A DNA stretch of 36,885 nucleotides from a virus, in the IMG/VR virus record IMGVR_UViG_3300010883_000146, positions 1 to 36,885 of that record; one strand, written 5' to 3'. The position numbers were made by a program, and so were the translations under genes. Positions 6,635-15,212 of the stretch are shown in pieces (the stretch's first letter is position 1; every line of letters starts with the position of its first letter). The notes beneath the pieces are model-generated. The model had not been told where the DNA came from, ran no database searches, and was given only the letters and a program-made list of their open reading frames with translations.

Positions 6635-8914
6635 ATGGGAAGATTTAAAAATTCAAAAAATAAGAGTAAAAGTAGCAAAAGAAAAAACAACGCTAAATCA
6701 AGACAGCCCACTGTAACGGCAAACAAGTCATTTGCATCGGCTGAAGTTATAGATGTTGTATTAAACGATGAACACCCAAGCTATAATCCAGCAGCATATA
6801 TTAATATTGGAGCAGTAAAAGCCAGGCAATTAAAGTCAGAGTTTGGTGTGCCCGATAATACATTGCAATGGCATAACCCTTTATTTGGAACGGGCCTTTG
6901 GATTACCCCATTAATAGGGGAGATTGTACTATTGGTTTCTGCGGCTGGTAAAAAATCCCAGACTGACAATAAGGTTACTGAACTATATTATCTACCACCA
7001 ATAAATATTTGGCAAGACACCAACCACAACCAATTGCCTGGCTCGAGCTTCATGATAAACTCAGGAACAGAAACAGATGAAACATCAGAGGCAGAAGACT
7101 GCAACCCATCAGGCCAATATTCTGCAAATCCTGGAACAGCAAGAAGCGAACTACCAGTAATACCGTTGGGTAAAATATTCACTGAAAAAACTATCCAAAA
7201 ACTTTTTCCTTATGAGGGTGATATTTTGTCAGAAGGAAGATCTGGTCATAGTATACGGTTTGGTAGTACTGTAAAAAATACTGAATATCCTAATTGGTGG
7301 TCCACTACTGGTGAAAACGGTGATCCTATAATTATTATAAGTGATGGTCACTCCCCAACTGGTGGAGAATTTACTATTGGTGAAACTACTTATGATAACC
7401 CATATAAGTTAGAAGACCCAAATAATGATAGTGCAGTTGTAATATTAACACACTCCCAAACTATACCAATTGAAATATCATCTACCGTTGGTAATAATAT
7501 ACGACAAGATTCTTATGGCAACTCCCCGTCAAATAAAAAACAAAAAGAAACTACTTTAGACTATAAAGAGGTAATAGACAAAAAAGAAGCAGAACAAGAA
7601 CCAGATGTTGTTGATGATAGGGATCAAGATGTAAAAGAAGAAGCAAAGGCCTGCCCTGAATGCTCAGACGGATCGATCCCTGATAAAGATGCAGAAGGTG
7701 TATGTATGCCGTGCAAAAAGGAAGAAGAATCAAATTCTGATGATAGTGAAATATATGACGTTGTAATAGGTGCATCAATTGCCCACAAAGTTGCAGAAAG
7801 AATAGGTAATGGTTGGTCAGAAGATACTCCTGAAGGTTCTTATGGGAGAAGTAAACCCAATGCATTCCCTAGAGAAGTTGAAGCGTCTTGTAAAAATTAT
7901 CCTGGGGATTTAACTGGATTAAACGTTATACTAAGTTCTGGGCTAGAAAACTTTATGGGCCCAGCCCTAGTTCACGTATACGAAATGCTACCAGCTTACA
8001 AACTAATTACTTTAAATTATGATGGAACATTTAAGCGATCAATACATCCTAAAGACATATATGATACACTAACACAAGATTTAGTTATTGATAAGACAAA
8101 AAATAAAGATTTTAATATAGATGAACCCTTAGACAGTTCAGACTGGAATATAAGTCAAACAGACCAAGGTATGAGAGATAGATTTACCAAAACAATACAA
8201 GATTATGCAGCTGCTGGTGCAGACAATAGAAATGGAAATAGTATTTTGATTGCAATGGATATACTAAAAGAAAGAGGTGTAGGTTCAATAAAATTAACTG
8301 GTGTAGGTAATTATTGGGCAAATACTCCTGGATATCCAGATTATAATTTATTTCTACAAGAATTAGCAGATCAAATAGACATATGTACATTTGTTGGTGG
8401 ATTTGATCAAAAACAGTCTGGTGCTGTACGTGGAGGAGATCCTGCAAATCTAGATGCATATAAAGACCAAATAAACGGTCAAGGAGTACCACCAATAACT
8501 ACTCCACCCCCAACTAAAAAGAAAAAATCAGGTTTTGATTTATATTACGAAAAGGTAGATACATATAAAGGATTTAACATTTGGCAAAGTCTTGATGCAG
8601 AAGAAACATATAAGGGTCATACTTGGGACGAACCCGCGGACTATCACTTTAAGCTTCAACGAAGCTTTGAGGCTGATACAGGCCTAAGTGGTATACAAGA
8701 TAAAGAAGGATTCCTAACGTCTGCACTAGAAAGTGGTGGGGGAATGGATTATCAAATGACGTCAAATATAAGAACAGGGCAATCCCTACCGCATATTTAT
8801 GCTGGAACAACTTTTCCAAAGGATGACCCGTTTAGTGAAGGCGGTTATTTATTTGCAATAAAGGCAGCAATAGACGAAGAAATTGAAGAATGGATAGACA
8901 TGGAGTCAATATAA
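6635..8914 (+). CDS. Baseplate hub protein, gp5-like, paralog C with SGNH-hydrolase-like domain
   Basis: The 759-residue protein has a basic N-terminus, the shared hub module ('AEVIDVVLNDEHP', 'WHNPLFGTGLW', 'EAEDCNPSGQ', 'PYEGDILSEGRSGHSIRFGS'), and a CxxC...CxxC linker like paralog A. From about residue 374 the middle differs: 'DVVIGASIAHKVAERIG' with S381 where SGNH/GDSL enzymes have GDSL, and 'VILSSGLEN' with N439 where they have GxND. A later 'GVGSIKLTGVGNYW' strand fits the same Rossmann-like order. At the position expected for the DxxHP catalytic pair I see 'GGDPANLDAY' (D602, P603) with no His, so activity is doubtful. The C-terminal ~115 residues repeat the paralog B module and end in EEIEEWIDMESI. 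This could deacetylate surface glycans or be a non-enzymatic binding domain. Confidence 0.75.
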   Translation: MGRFKNSKNKSKSSKRKNNAKSRQPTVTANKSFASAEVIDVVLNDEHPSYNPAAYINIGAVKARQLKSEFGVPDNTLQWHNPLFGTGLWITPLIGEIVLLVSAAGKKSQTDNKVTELYYLPPINIWQDTNHNQLPGSSFMINSGTETDETSEAEDCNPSGQYSANPGTARSELPVIPLGKIFTEKTIQKLFPYEGDILSEGRSGHSIRFGSTVKNTEYPNWWSTTGENGDPIIIISDGHSPTGGEFTIGETTYDNPYKLEDPNNDSAVVILTHSQTIPIEISSTVGNNIRQDSYGNSPSNKKQKETTLDYKEVIDKKEAEQEPDVVDDRDQDVKEEAKACPECSDGSIPDKDAEGVCMPCKKEEESNSDDSEIYDVVIGASIAHKVAERIGNGWSEDTPEGSYGRSKPNAFPREVEASCKNYPGDLTGLNVILSSGLENFMGPALVHVYEMLPAYKLITLNYDGTFKRSIHPKDIYDTLTQDLVIDKTKNKDFNIDEPLDSSDWNISQTDQGMRDRFTKTIQDYAAAGADNRNGNSILIAMDILKERGVGSIKLTGVGNYWANTPGYPDYNLFLQELADQIDICTFVGGFDQKQSGAVRGGDPANLDAYKDQINGQGVPPITTPPPTKKKKSGFDLYYEKVDTYKGFNIWQSLDAEETYKGHTWDEPADYHFKLQRSFEADTGLSGIQDKEGFLTSALESGGGMDYQMTSNIRTGQSLPHIYAGTTFPKDDPFSEGGYLFAIKAAIDEEIEEWIDMESI

Positions 8915-8936
8915 AATAAAAAAATACATATAAAAC

Positions 8937-8946
8937 TATATTTATA
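8937..8946 (+). promoter_or_regulatory. Putative phage late promoter (TATATTTATA)
   Basis: Exact copy of the recurring 10-mer, 22 nt after the stop of hub paralog C and 19 nt before the ATG at 8966. An AGGAG at 8954-8958 lies between them. Confidence 0.7.
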
Positions 8947-8965
8947 TATGTATAGGAGAATAACA

Positions 8966-9355
8966 ATGGCATATCAACCAATTCCGCCAGCAGAATACGC
9001 AGGCAAACAAGTTTTAATCAGCTCAAATAGAATACTATTTAATGCTAGAACTGACTCTGTTTTTCTGTTTTCAGAAAAATCTGTTGGAATATCAACAAAT
9101 GGAACGTTTAATGTTGATACTGGTGAAGATACTATAGTAAATAGTCCTGCAATTTATCTAGGTTTAGAAGCAGAAGAAAAAATGGTGTTAGGGGATACCC
9201 TTGTTGCATTAATAGAAGAATTATGCGATGCATTAGCTAAAGAAACCCATCCAACACCGAATGGACCTTCAGGACCCCCTATCAACGCTGCATCCTACTC
9301 CTCAATAAAGTCTAAAGCAAAATCAATTCTAAGCGCACAAAACTACACACTATAA
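8966..9355 (+). CDS. Baseplate spike / hub-tip-like protein
   Basis: I choose ATG 8966, 7 nt after AGGAG at 8954-8958; the in-frame ATG at 8948 would lie inside the leader next to the promoter motif. The 129 residues start 'MAYQPIPPAEYAGKQVLISS' and contain short strands such as 'RILFNARTDSVFLFSEKSVG' and 'NGTFNVDTGEDTIVNSP', typical of the C-terminal beta-helix of spike proteins. The tail has 'LGDTLVALIEELCDALAKE' and 'HPTPNGPSGPPINAA', a region often found at the end of gpV/gp5-type spike proteins. It follows three hub paralogs that end without an obvious beta-helix, so it may supply the needle part as a separate polypeptide. The role is inferred from pattern and position. Confidence 0.65.
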   Translation: MAYQPIPPAEYAGKQVLISSNRILFNARTDSVFLFSEKSVGISTNGTFNVDTGEDTIVNSPAIYLGLEAEEKMVLGDTLVALIEELCDALAKETHPTPNGPSGPPINAASYSSIKSKAKSILSAQNYTL

Positions 9356-9357
9356 TT

Positions 9358-9798
9358 ATGGCATTTAATCCAGCAGCATTCATATCAAATTTAAATTCTA
9401 TTGAATCAAATAAGCCTCAATCAAGATCTGATTTTGCTAACGCCTGGGCAAATGCATTTTTTGCAGGATACGGTAACCCAACTCCTCCTTCCGCAACAGC
9501 ATCTGCAGGAAAATCAGCTATGATGGCATTATTTATGTTGGCATATAAAGATAATAATAATGGTAAAAAATTCATGAATGCAGGTGTTAGTATATTTGCT
9601 GCAACAATGGCGCCAGGTATGCTTCCAGCATTTGCAGCAGTACCACCACTAAGTTATCAAGGATTTGCACAGGTAAATATTGATACAGTAGAAGCACAAG
9701 GACAACTTGGTCCAGCATTAGCAGCAGTAACATCTCCATGGTTTATGTCAGGCACAGCTGTACAAACAACATCAGGTACTCCAACCACCTGGTTATGA
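9358..9798 (+). CDS. Hypothetical structural protein next to spike gene
   Basis: The 146 residues are rich in Ala, Pro and Gly, with helices around residues 25-65 ('DFANAWANAFFAGYG', 'AGKSAMMALFMLAYK') and a hydrophobic 'GVSIFAATMAPGMLPAF' near 78-95. No signal peptide precedes these, and I regard them as packing helices rather than clear membrane spans. It starts 2 nt after the spike-like stop codon, so the two are probably translated together and may act together in the baseplate hub. A 'WANAFF' string also occurs near the C-terminus of hub paralog A (about residue 730). I do not recognise the family. Confidence 0.65.
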   Translation: MAFNPAAFISNLNSIESNKPQSRSDFANAWANAFFAGYGNPTPPSATASAGKSAMMALFMLAYKDNNNGKKFMNAGVSIFAATMAPGMLPAFAAVPPLSYQGFAQVNIDTVEAQGQLGPALAAVTSPWFMSGTAVQTTSGTPTTWL

Positions 9799-9816
9799 TT
9801 ATAATCCATTGTACTT

Positions 9817-9826
9817 TATATTTATA
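9817..9826 (+). promoter_or_regulatory. Putative phage late promoter (TATATTTATA)
   Basis: Exact copy of the recurring 10-mer in a 66-nt gap, 38 nt before a TTG start that has an AGGAG ribosome-binding site. It would drive the wedge operon (gp25, gp6 and the large structural genes). Confidence 0.7.
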
Positions 9827-9864
9827 TAGTGTATAATATTGTATACGAATAAAGGAGAACACAA

Positions 9865-10332
9865 TTGAAAAAATCTGAATTAGTAAAAATAATTAGAGAG
9901 GCTGTAAGAGCCGAAATAAAAGTAGTACTAAAAGAAATACTTGGTACAAAAAAATCCAAAATAACAGAATTTAGTAATGTAATGTCTCATGCTGAAACAC
10001 TATTTAAGCCTAAAAAGACTAAAAAAATAGTTAAACAACAATTCACAGAAAATTCAGTATTAAATGACGTATTAAATGAAACTGCAAATCAAACTGAATG
10101 GCCAACAATGGGTGGTAAAACAATATCTGCAAATTCTGCACCCGCAGGAAAATCTGGTCTAGCAGCTGCCATGGGATTAGGAAATATGGATGAAACATTT
10201 GGAGGAAAGCCAAGCGCACAACAAATGCTTCCCGCAGATAGACAACATGTTTCAGTACCAAAAGACGTAGAAAAAGCTTTAACACGAGATTATTCTGATT
10301 TAATGAAAGTAATAAACAAAAAGAAAAAATAA
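9865..10332 (+). CDS. Small basic protein preceding gp25, TTG start
   Basis: The start is TTG at 9865, supported by AGGAG at 9853-9857 with 7-nt spacing and by the sensible N-terminus (M)KKSELVKIIREAVRAEIKVV. The next in-frame ATG would remove this helical, conserved-looking segment. The 155 residues are helical and Lys-rich at both ends, with a low-complexity middle ('NSAPAGKSGLAAAMGLG') and a final 'DYSDLMKVINKKKK'. No enzymatic motif is visible. It is first in the wedge operon and ends 3 nt before gp25. It might be a baseplate assembly factor or minor structural protein, but I do not recognise it. Confidence 0.65.
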   Translation: MKKSELVKIIREAVRAEIKVVLKEILGTKKSKITEFSNVMSHAETLFKPKKTKKIVKQQFTENSVLNDVLNETANQTEWPTMGGKTISANSAPAGKSGLAAAMGLGNMDETFGGKPSAQQMLPADRQHVSVPKDVEKALTRDYSDLMKVINKKKK

Positions 10333-10335
10333 TAA

Positions 10336-10782
10336 ATGGCAAACAGGGAAATAATATCAAGCCCAGTAATAGACGACAATGAAGACATTGCTATTGGATT
10401 AACTTTACCATTTAATGGTGATGATAATGGGTTGTTTGAATTAAATTATTTTTCAATAGACCAGGCAATTGCCAATGTAAAAAACCTGTTACTTACTAGA
10501 AAGGGCGAAAGAATAAATCACCCTGAATTTGGTACTAATTTACAAGATTATTTATTTGAACCAAATTATCCTGAATTACGAGAAAAATGTGGAACAGAAA
10601 TAACAGAGGCAATAGAACAATGGTTACCCTACATAGTAATAAAAAAATTAGAAGTAAGAATACCAAATAACCAAGTTGGATTAGTAGATCCCCTACATGG
10701 AATATTAATTACCCTAAGTATTGGTTTAATAAACAACACAATAGATGAAAAAGAAATTGTGCTAGAGATAAAGGATATATAA
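10336..10782 (+). CDS. 25: Baseplate wedge protein gp25
   Basis: The 148 residues match the GPW/gp25 family: an N-terminal region leading to 'SIDQAIANVKNLLLTRKGER', then 'NHPEFGTNLQDYLFEPNYP' holding the conserved (G)ER..xPEFG motif, and a C-terminal 'ITEAIEQWLPYIVIKKLEV' helix-strand pair. T4 gp25 has 132 residues. In the T4 baseplate gp25 joins gp6 and gp53 in the wedge core next to the tail sheath. The following gene, 1 nt downstream, is gp6, as expected for partners. The start has only a weak ribosome-binding site, suggesting coupling to the upstream gene. Confidence 0.93.
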   Translation: MANREIISSPVIDDNEDIAIGLTLPFNGDDNGLFELNYFSIDQAIANVKNLLLTRKGERINHPEFGTNLQDYLFEPNYPELREKCGTEITEAIEQWLPYIVIKKLEVRIPNNQVGLVDPLHGILITLSIGLINNTIDEKEIVLEIKDI

Positions 10783-10783
10783 T

Positions 10784-12664
10784 ATGGGCCAAAAATTACA
10801 AATAAAGGATGTAAATTATCTAAATTTAGACTTTAAAGGGTTTAAAGATAAGCTTAATACTTTTTCAAGTGTATATTTTCCAGATATTTCCAATGACTTT
10901 AATGAATCTTCTCCAGGCCAAATGTTTGTTGAAATGTCAGCATATGTTGGAGATGTTTTATCTTATTATATTGATAATTCTTTAAGGGAAAGTTTATTAC
11001 TACATGCACAAGAAAGATCAAACGTAATGGATATATCAAAAGGATTAGGGTATAAACCGCTAGCGTCTGCTCCATCTATGGTAGATTTAGATGTTTATAT
11101 TCTATTACCTTCAAATGGAACTGGCAATGTTTCATCTCCAGATTGGAGATACGCACCACTAGTTCAAGAAGGAATGGTTGCCCAAACCAATGGTGAAGCT
11201 TCTCCATTTTTCACATTGGCCCCAGTAGATTTCAGATATTCTAGCTCAATGGATCCAACTGAAGTATCAATATATAAAATAGATGGAGATGGAAACCCTG
11301 AAACATATCTATTAAGAAAAAGCGTTACTGCAAAATCTGGTACAATAAAATATAAAAGTTTTAGTTTTCAAAGCCCTAAAAAATACGATAAAGTAATTAT
11401 AGGTGATAAAAATATTATTGAAATTTTAGATTGTAGAGATGGTGATGGTAATAGGTGGCATGAGGTAGATTATATAGCTCAAAATTTAATATATGAAGAA
11501 ACACAAAACACAAGAATAATAGATCCTGAATTTTCAAAATTTAAGGACGTGACTCCATATTTATTAAAATTAAGAAAAACTGGTAGAAGATTCACGTCAG
11601 ACTTAAACGCAGAACTAAAAACTGTAATAAATTTTGGAGCAGGAAATTCTAATATAGCTGATGAATTATTAATTCCTAATCCAGGCAATATGGGATTATC
11701 ATTACCATACGGTAATATTTCTAATCTAGACAATGCATGGGATCCACAAAATGCAATGTTTACAAGAGCATATGGACAAGCCCCTGCAAACCAAATATTA
11801 CAGTTTAAATATGTAGTTGGTGGTGGAATTAAGGACAATACAAGGGCGGGTACAATTAGAGAAGTTACGTCTGTAAACTTTAACCTGGATACCGACGGAT
11901 TATCTGGGCCAACAATACAATTTGTAAAAAAATCAATCGCTGTTAGTAATCCTGAACCAGCAACTGGTGGAAAAGGACTAGAATCAGTTGAAGAAATGCG
12001 ACAAAATGCAATGGCGTTTTATGCCGCCCAATCTAGAACAGTTACTAGGGAAGATTTTATAGCCAGATTGTATTCAATGCCTGCAAAATTTGGCAATGTT
12101 GCAAAGTGTTTTATTATACAAGATGAACAAATATCTCAAGAAACTGGTGTTGACTTGGTAAACCCTTTAGCACTAAACTTGTATATGTTATCATATAATC
12201 AAAGTGGTAATTTAACCCAAGCAAACTCTGCAACCAAGGAAAATGTAAGAAATTATCTAAGCAAATACAGAATGTTAACTGATGCAATTAATATAAAGGA
12301 TGGTTTTATTATAAACCTTGGTATAAATTATTCTATAATACCTTTACCAGGTTATAATTCTAGTGAAGTTATATTAAGAGTAAATAGGGTATTGGCAAGA
12401 ATATTTGATATTAGGAATTGGCAATTTAATGAGCCTATATTCTTAGCAAACATAGCAACTGAAATAGATAAGGTTGAAGGAGTACAAACTGCGCAATCAT
12501 TAGATGTATACTGTAAACATGAAGTAGCAAGTGGATATTCTGGTAATTTTTATGACGTAGGAGAAGCAACAAAAAATAAAATTGTTTATCCTTCACAGGA
12601 TCCTGCAATATTCGAAATAAAATTCCCAGCAATAGATATTAGAGGAAGGGTGGTAACCTACTAG
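10784..12664 (+). CDS. 6: Baseplate wedge protein gp6 (baseplate J-like)
   Basis: The 626 residues are close to T4 gp6 (660). The N-terminal part has the gp6/baseplate-J pattern 'FNESSPGQMFVEMSAYVGDV' then 'LSYYIDNSLRESLLLHAQER' near residues 45-85. A later block 'AFYAAQSRTVTREDFIARLY' (about 408) and 'PAKFGNVAKCFII' is the conserved J-domain core, and the C-terminus contains 'LPGYNSSEVILRVNRVLARI' with 'IANIATEID'-like packing. gp6 dimers form the inner ring joining baseplate wedges. It is adjacent to gp25 and followed after 9 nt by a structural gene with an AGGAG site. Confidence 0.93.
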   Translation: MGQKLQIKDVNYLNLDFKGFKDKLNTFSSVYFPDISNDFNESSPGQMFVEMSAYVGDVLSYYIDNSLRESLLLHAQERSNVMDISKGLGYKPLASAPSMVDLDVYILLPSNGTGNVSSPDWRYAPLVQEGMVAQTNGEASPFFTLAPVDFRYSSSMDPTEVSIYKIDGDGNPETYLLRKSVTAKSGTIKYKSFSFQSPKKYDKVIIGDKNIIEILDCRDGDGNRWHEVDYIAQNLIYEETQNTRIIDPEFSKFKDVTPYLLKLRKTGRRFTSDLNAELKTVINFGAGNSNIADELLIPNPGNMGLSLPYGNISNLDNAWDPQNAMFTRAYGQAPANQILQFKYVVGGGIKDNTRAGTIREVTSVNFNLDTDGLSGPTIQFVKKSIAVSNPEPATGGKGLESVEEMRQNAMAFYAAQSRTVTREDFIARLYSMPAKFGNVAKCFIIQDEQISQETGVDLVNPLALNLYMLSYNQSGNLTQANSATKENVRNYLSKYRMLTDAINIKDGFIINLGINYSIIPLPGYNSSEVILRVNRVLARIFDIRNWQFNEPIFLANIATEIDKVEGVQTAQSLDVYCKHEVASGYSGNFYDVGEATKNKIVYPSQDPAIFEIKFPAIDIRGRVVTY

Positions 12665-12673
12665 GAGATAAAA

Positions 12674-13879
12674 ATGTATTATTCAATAACAGCGAAAAAA
12701 GATGCAACTATATATGAAAGGTCTGAAAGCCTTAACAGCGGAATAGACGAAATTTTAGAAATAGAAAAAACTATTTCATCTTCAGGTACAACAAACACAT
12801 ATAATTCTAGAATAATTATAAAATTTGATTTAACAGATATATCAAAGTCAATTTCAAATGGAACAATACCCGCAGCATCCTTCAATCCTTCAGCTAGGTC
12901 AAACTTTGAATTACAATTAAAAACTTCAGAAGCAAAAGACTTGGCTGTTAAATATGGATTAGAAGCTTTTCCAATTTCTCAATCTTGGGAAATGGGTAAG
13001 GGTAGAAAATCAACTAAAAAAGTAAGTGCAGGTGGATCGATTGTAGCAGAAGAAGAAGGTGTAAGTTGGAAATATAGAGATGGTAAAACTCAATTTGGAA
13101 ATGTTTGGGCAACATCATCATATGCTGTTGGATCGACTGGTTCATTTACAACAACTGGTGGTGGAGGTACATGGTATACTGGATCAGGATACTCAGCATT
13201 TAGAAGATACGATTATGAAGACACTGATATATCTTTAGACGTTACTTCAATTGTTAATAAATGGATTACGGGTGGTATACCAAATGAAGGGTTTATATTA
13301 CTAAGAAGTGGGTCTTCCGGCCCTGCCGAAGCTGGAGTTAATCTATCTAAATTAGTAAATGAAGAACAAAATTCTGTTGACTATGGTACCTTAAAATATT
13401 TTTCAACAGATACACATACAATATATCAACCTAGACTTGTATGTCATTGGCCAGACGTTGTATTTACTACTGGTAGTTTAGACGCATTAGATATAGCAAA
13501 ACACAATATATTATATATAAAAAATAATAGAAAATCATATAAGTTAGGTAGTAAAGAAAGATTTAGAATAGTTGGTAGAGAAAAATATCCTACAAAAACT
13601 TATGATACAAAATCCAATGAGCTATCGATTAAGTATTTGCCAAGTTCAAGTTTTTATTCTATAGAAGATGCATTAACCGGCGAAACTGTAATTCCATTTA
13701 ATACTGGTAGTAGTAAAATACAATGTGACTCACAAGGAAATTATGTTGACCTGTGGATGGATCAATTTTATTCAGATAGACGATATAAATTTTTATTTAA
13801 GATAGTTAGTGGTTCTTTAGAATCCCCGTTTTTAGAAAGAATTTATGATAAAGACTATTCATTTAAGGTGGTGAGATAA
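12674..13879 (+). CDS. Baseplate/tail structural protein, DNRLRE-like
   Basis: The 401 residues begin 'MYYSITAKKDATIYERSESL', with 'LNSGIDEILEIEK' and 'SRIIIKFDLTDIS'. This is the layout of DNRLRE/TGF-beta-propeptide-like beta-sandwich domains, which also show 'DISLDVTSIVNKWITGG' (about 188) and 'NEGFILLRSG'. The segment 'YFSTDTHTIYQPRLVCHW' precedes a C-terminal beta-rich region with Tyr and Phe. It sits directly after gp6, where T4 has gp7 and gp8, so it is probably a wedge component. I do not claim homology to gp7 or gp8. The start follows TAGGAGATAAAA. Confidence 0.75.
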   Translation: MYYSITAKKDATIYERSESLNSGIDEILEIEKTISSSGTTNTYNSRIIIKFDLTDISKSISNGTIPAASFNPSARSNFELQLKTSEAKDLAVKYGLEAFPISQSWEMGKGRKSTKKVSAGGSIVAEEEGVSWKYRDGKTQFGNVWATSSYAVGSTGSFTTTGGGGTWYTGSGYSAFRRYDYEDTDISLDVTSIVNKWITGGIPNEGFILLRSGSSGPAEAGVNLSKLVNEEQNSVDYGTLKYFSTDTHTIYQPRLVCHWPDVVFTTGSLDALDIAKHNILYIKNNRKSYKLGSKERFRIVGREKYPTKTYDTKSNELSIKYLPSSSFYSIEDALTGETVIPFNTGSSKIQCDSQGNYVDLWMDQFYSDRRYKFLFKIVSGSLESPFLERIYDKDYSFKVVR

Positions 13880-13880
13880 T

Positions 13881-15209
13881 ATGGCAATACGTAAAAAAAG
13901 ATCAATGGCCTCTAGATTATCTGCCCAAAGATATAAGAAACCAAAGATAAAAACAGTAGGAATGGAAAGTGACATGGGAAAGGCTTTTCCTATTTCTGAA
14001 ATAAAAATTAAGAAAACTCAAGAAGATGGAAATGACGTAAATTTTGCAGCATCAACTGATACAATAACCCCATATGACGGTGCAGTTGATTTACAAGATT
14101 TTGACTTTGCGCAATCTTCAGAATATGGTGTTAATGGTGCTGACCCTTTAGCCGGTGGCTTATCAATACGAGAAGACGGTACAACAACACCAACAACAAA
14201 GGTATCAAGGACTAGGTTTGGTGTTATTATGTCGTCAACAGATGATAACATCCGATCGGCCTCTAATCCATATGTTGTACCATTAGTAAAACATGTTTTT
14301 CTTGCAAGTAGTTATATTGATATTATTGACACTAGCATTACACAATTAAAACGTGTACCAAAAGAAATTTCAAAACCTAAAAATGCACCAATAATACAAA
14401 CTGTGCAATGTTATCCTGGATTTGGTACTCTTGACGGAGAATATAGTGATGGCTACTCGATACAAGTACTTCCAGAACTAGGAGAACCCTCACTACAATT
14501 AGCTGCAAATAATACCTTAGTTTTGATGTCAAAGGCTTATAATTATGTAAATGAACTTGGAACTAGGATTAATCAAGGTTTAACATATACTTGGAAATTT
14601 AATGCTGACGGAATAGGTAATGCGCGGGATCAAGTTGTCGGCAATACGCAGGTACTTAGATTAAATAATGTACAATTACAACAACGTGGAAGATATCACT
14701 TAGAGGTTTCAAATGAAAAAGGAACTACCTCTTCAAAATCATACTTTGTAAACGTTCTTGGTGGACTATTAAACGCTCTAACGCCACAACAAATTGGCGA
14801 ACAAATAGTATATATTCCAACTGGAGATTATGTTAGAGATGAATTTCATGACGCAGAGGTTTCGAAATATGATAATTATTTTGACTATGTCGAATCAGAA
14901 GGAAGGTGGATTGAATTAGAATGGCAAAATAGCCAATGGGTTGAAGTACCTGGTGGAGCAAGGCAATCGGTTAGATCAACTGGAGATGACGATAATCCTG
15001 TAACAAAAATAGATGGAGGAATTTCAACTGCTGCTAAAGTAACTAAAGCTACTGGTGGAGTATATAGGAGAGTAGCTAACGAACTTGGAGTTTATTTTGA
15101 TGCTCCTGGAGGAATAAGCTATAAATTCAAAACAGACACAGAATACTTTGAACATAGAGCCGCAAGAGGATTACCTCGAGACTGGTCAAACACAGGTCTG
15201 GAATTATAA
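13881..15209 (+). CDS. Structural protein with Ig-like domain
   Basis: The 442 residues begin with a very basic segment ('MAIRKKRSMASRLSAQRYKK'). The middle carries an I-set-like Ig domain at about residues 205-295: 'LVLMSKAYNY', 'LTYTWKFNADG' with the Ig core Trp, 'TQVLRLNNVQLQQRGRYHLEV' with the D/R-G-x-Y motif preceding strand F, and 'SYFVNVLGG'. The C-terminal part is rich in Tyr and acidic residues ('FDYVESEGRWIELEW'). Ig-like domains on phage structural proteins usually bind weakly to glycans or surfaces. It lies between the DNRLRE-like and giant structural genes in one run with gaps of 1-3 nt. Position suggests a baseplate or tail component; exact role unknown. Confidence 0.75.
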   Translation: MAIRKKRSMASRLSAQRYKKPKIKTVGMESDMGKAFPISEIKIKKTQEDGNDVNFAASTDTITPYDGAVDLQDFDFAQSSEYGVNGADPLAGGLSIREDGTTTPTTKVSRTRFGVIMSSTDDNIRSASNPYVVPLVKHVFLASSYIDIIDTSITQLKRVPKEISKPKNAPIIQTVQCYPGFGTLDGEYSDGYSIQVLPELGEPSLQLAANNTLVLMSKAYNYVNELGTRINQGLTYTWKFNADGIGNARDQVVGNTQVLRLNNVQLQQRGRYHLEVSNEKGTTSSKSYFVNVLGGLLNALTPQQIGEQIVYIPTGDYVRDEFHDAEVSKYDNYFDYVESEGRWIELEWQNSQWVEVPGGARQSVRSTGDDDNPVTKIDGGISTAAKVTKATGGVYRRVANELGVYFDAPGGISYKFKTDTEYFEHRAARGLPRDWSNTGLEL

Positions 15210-15212
15210 AAT

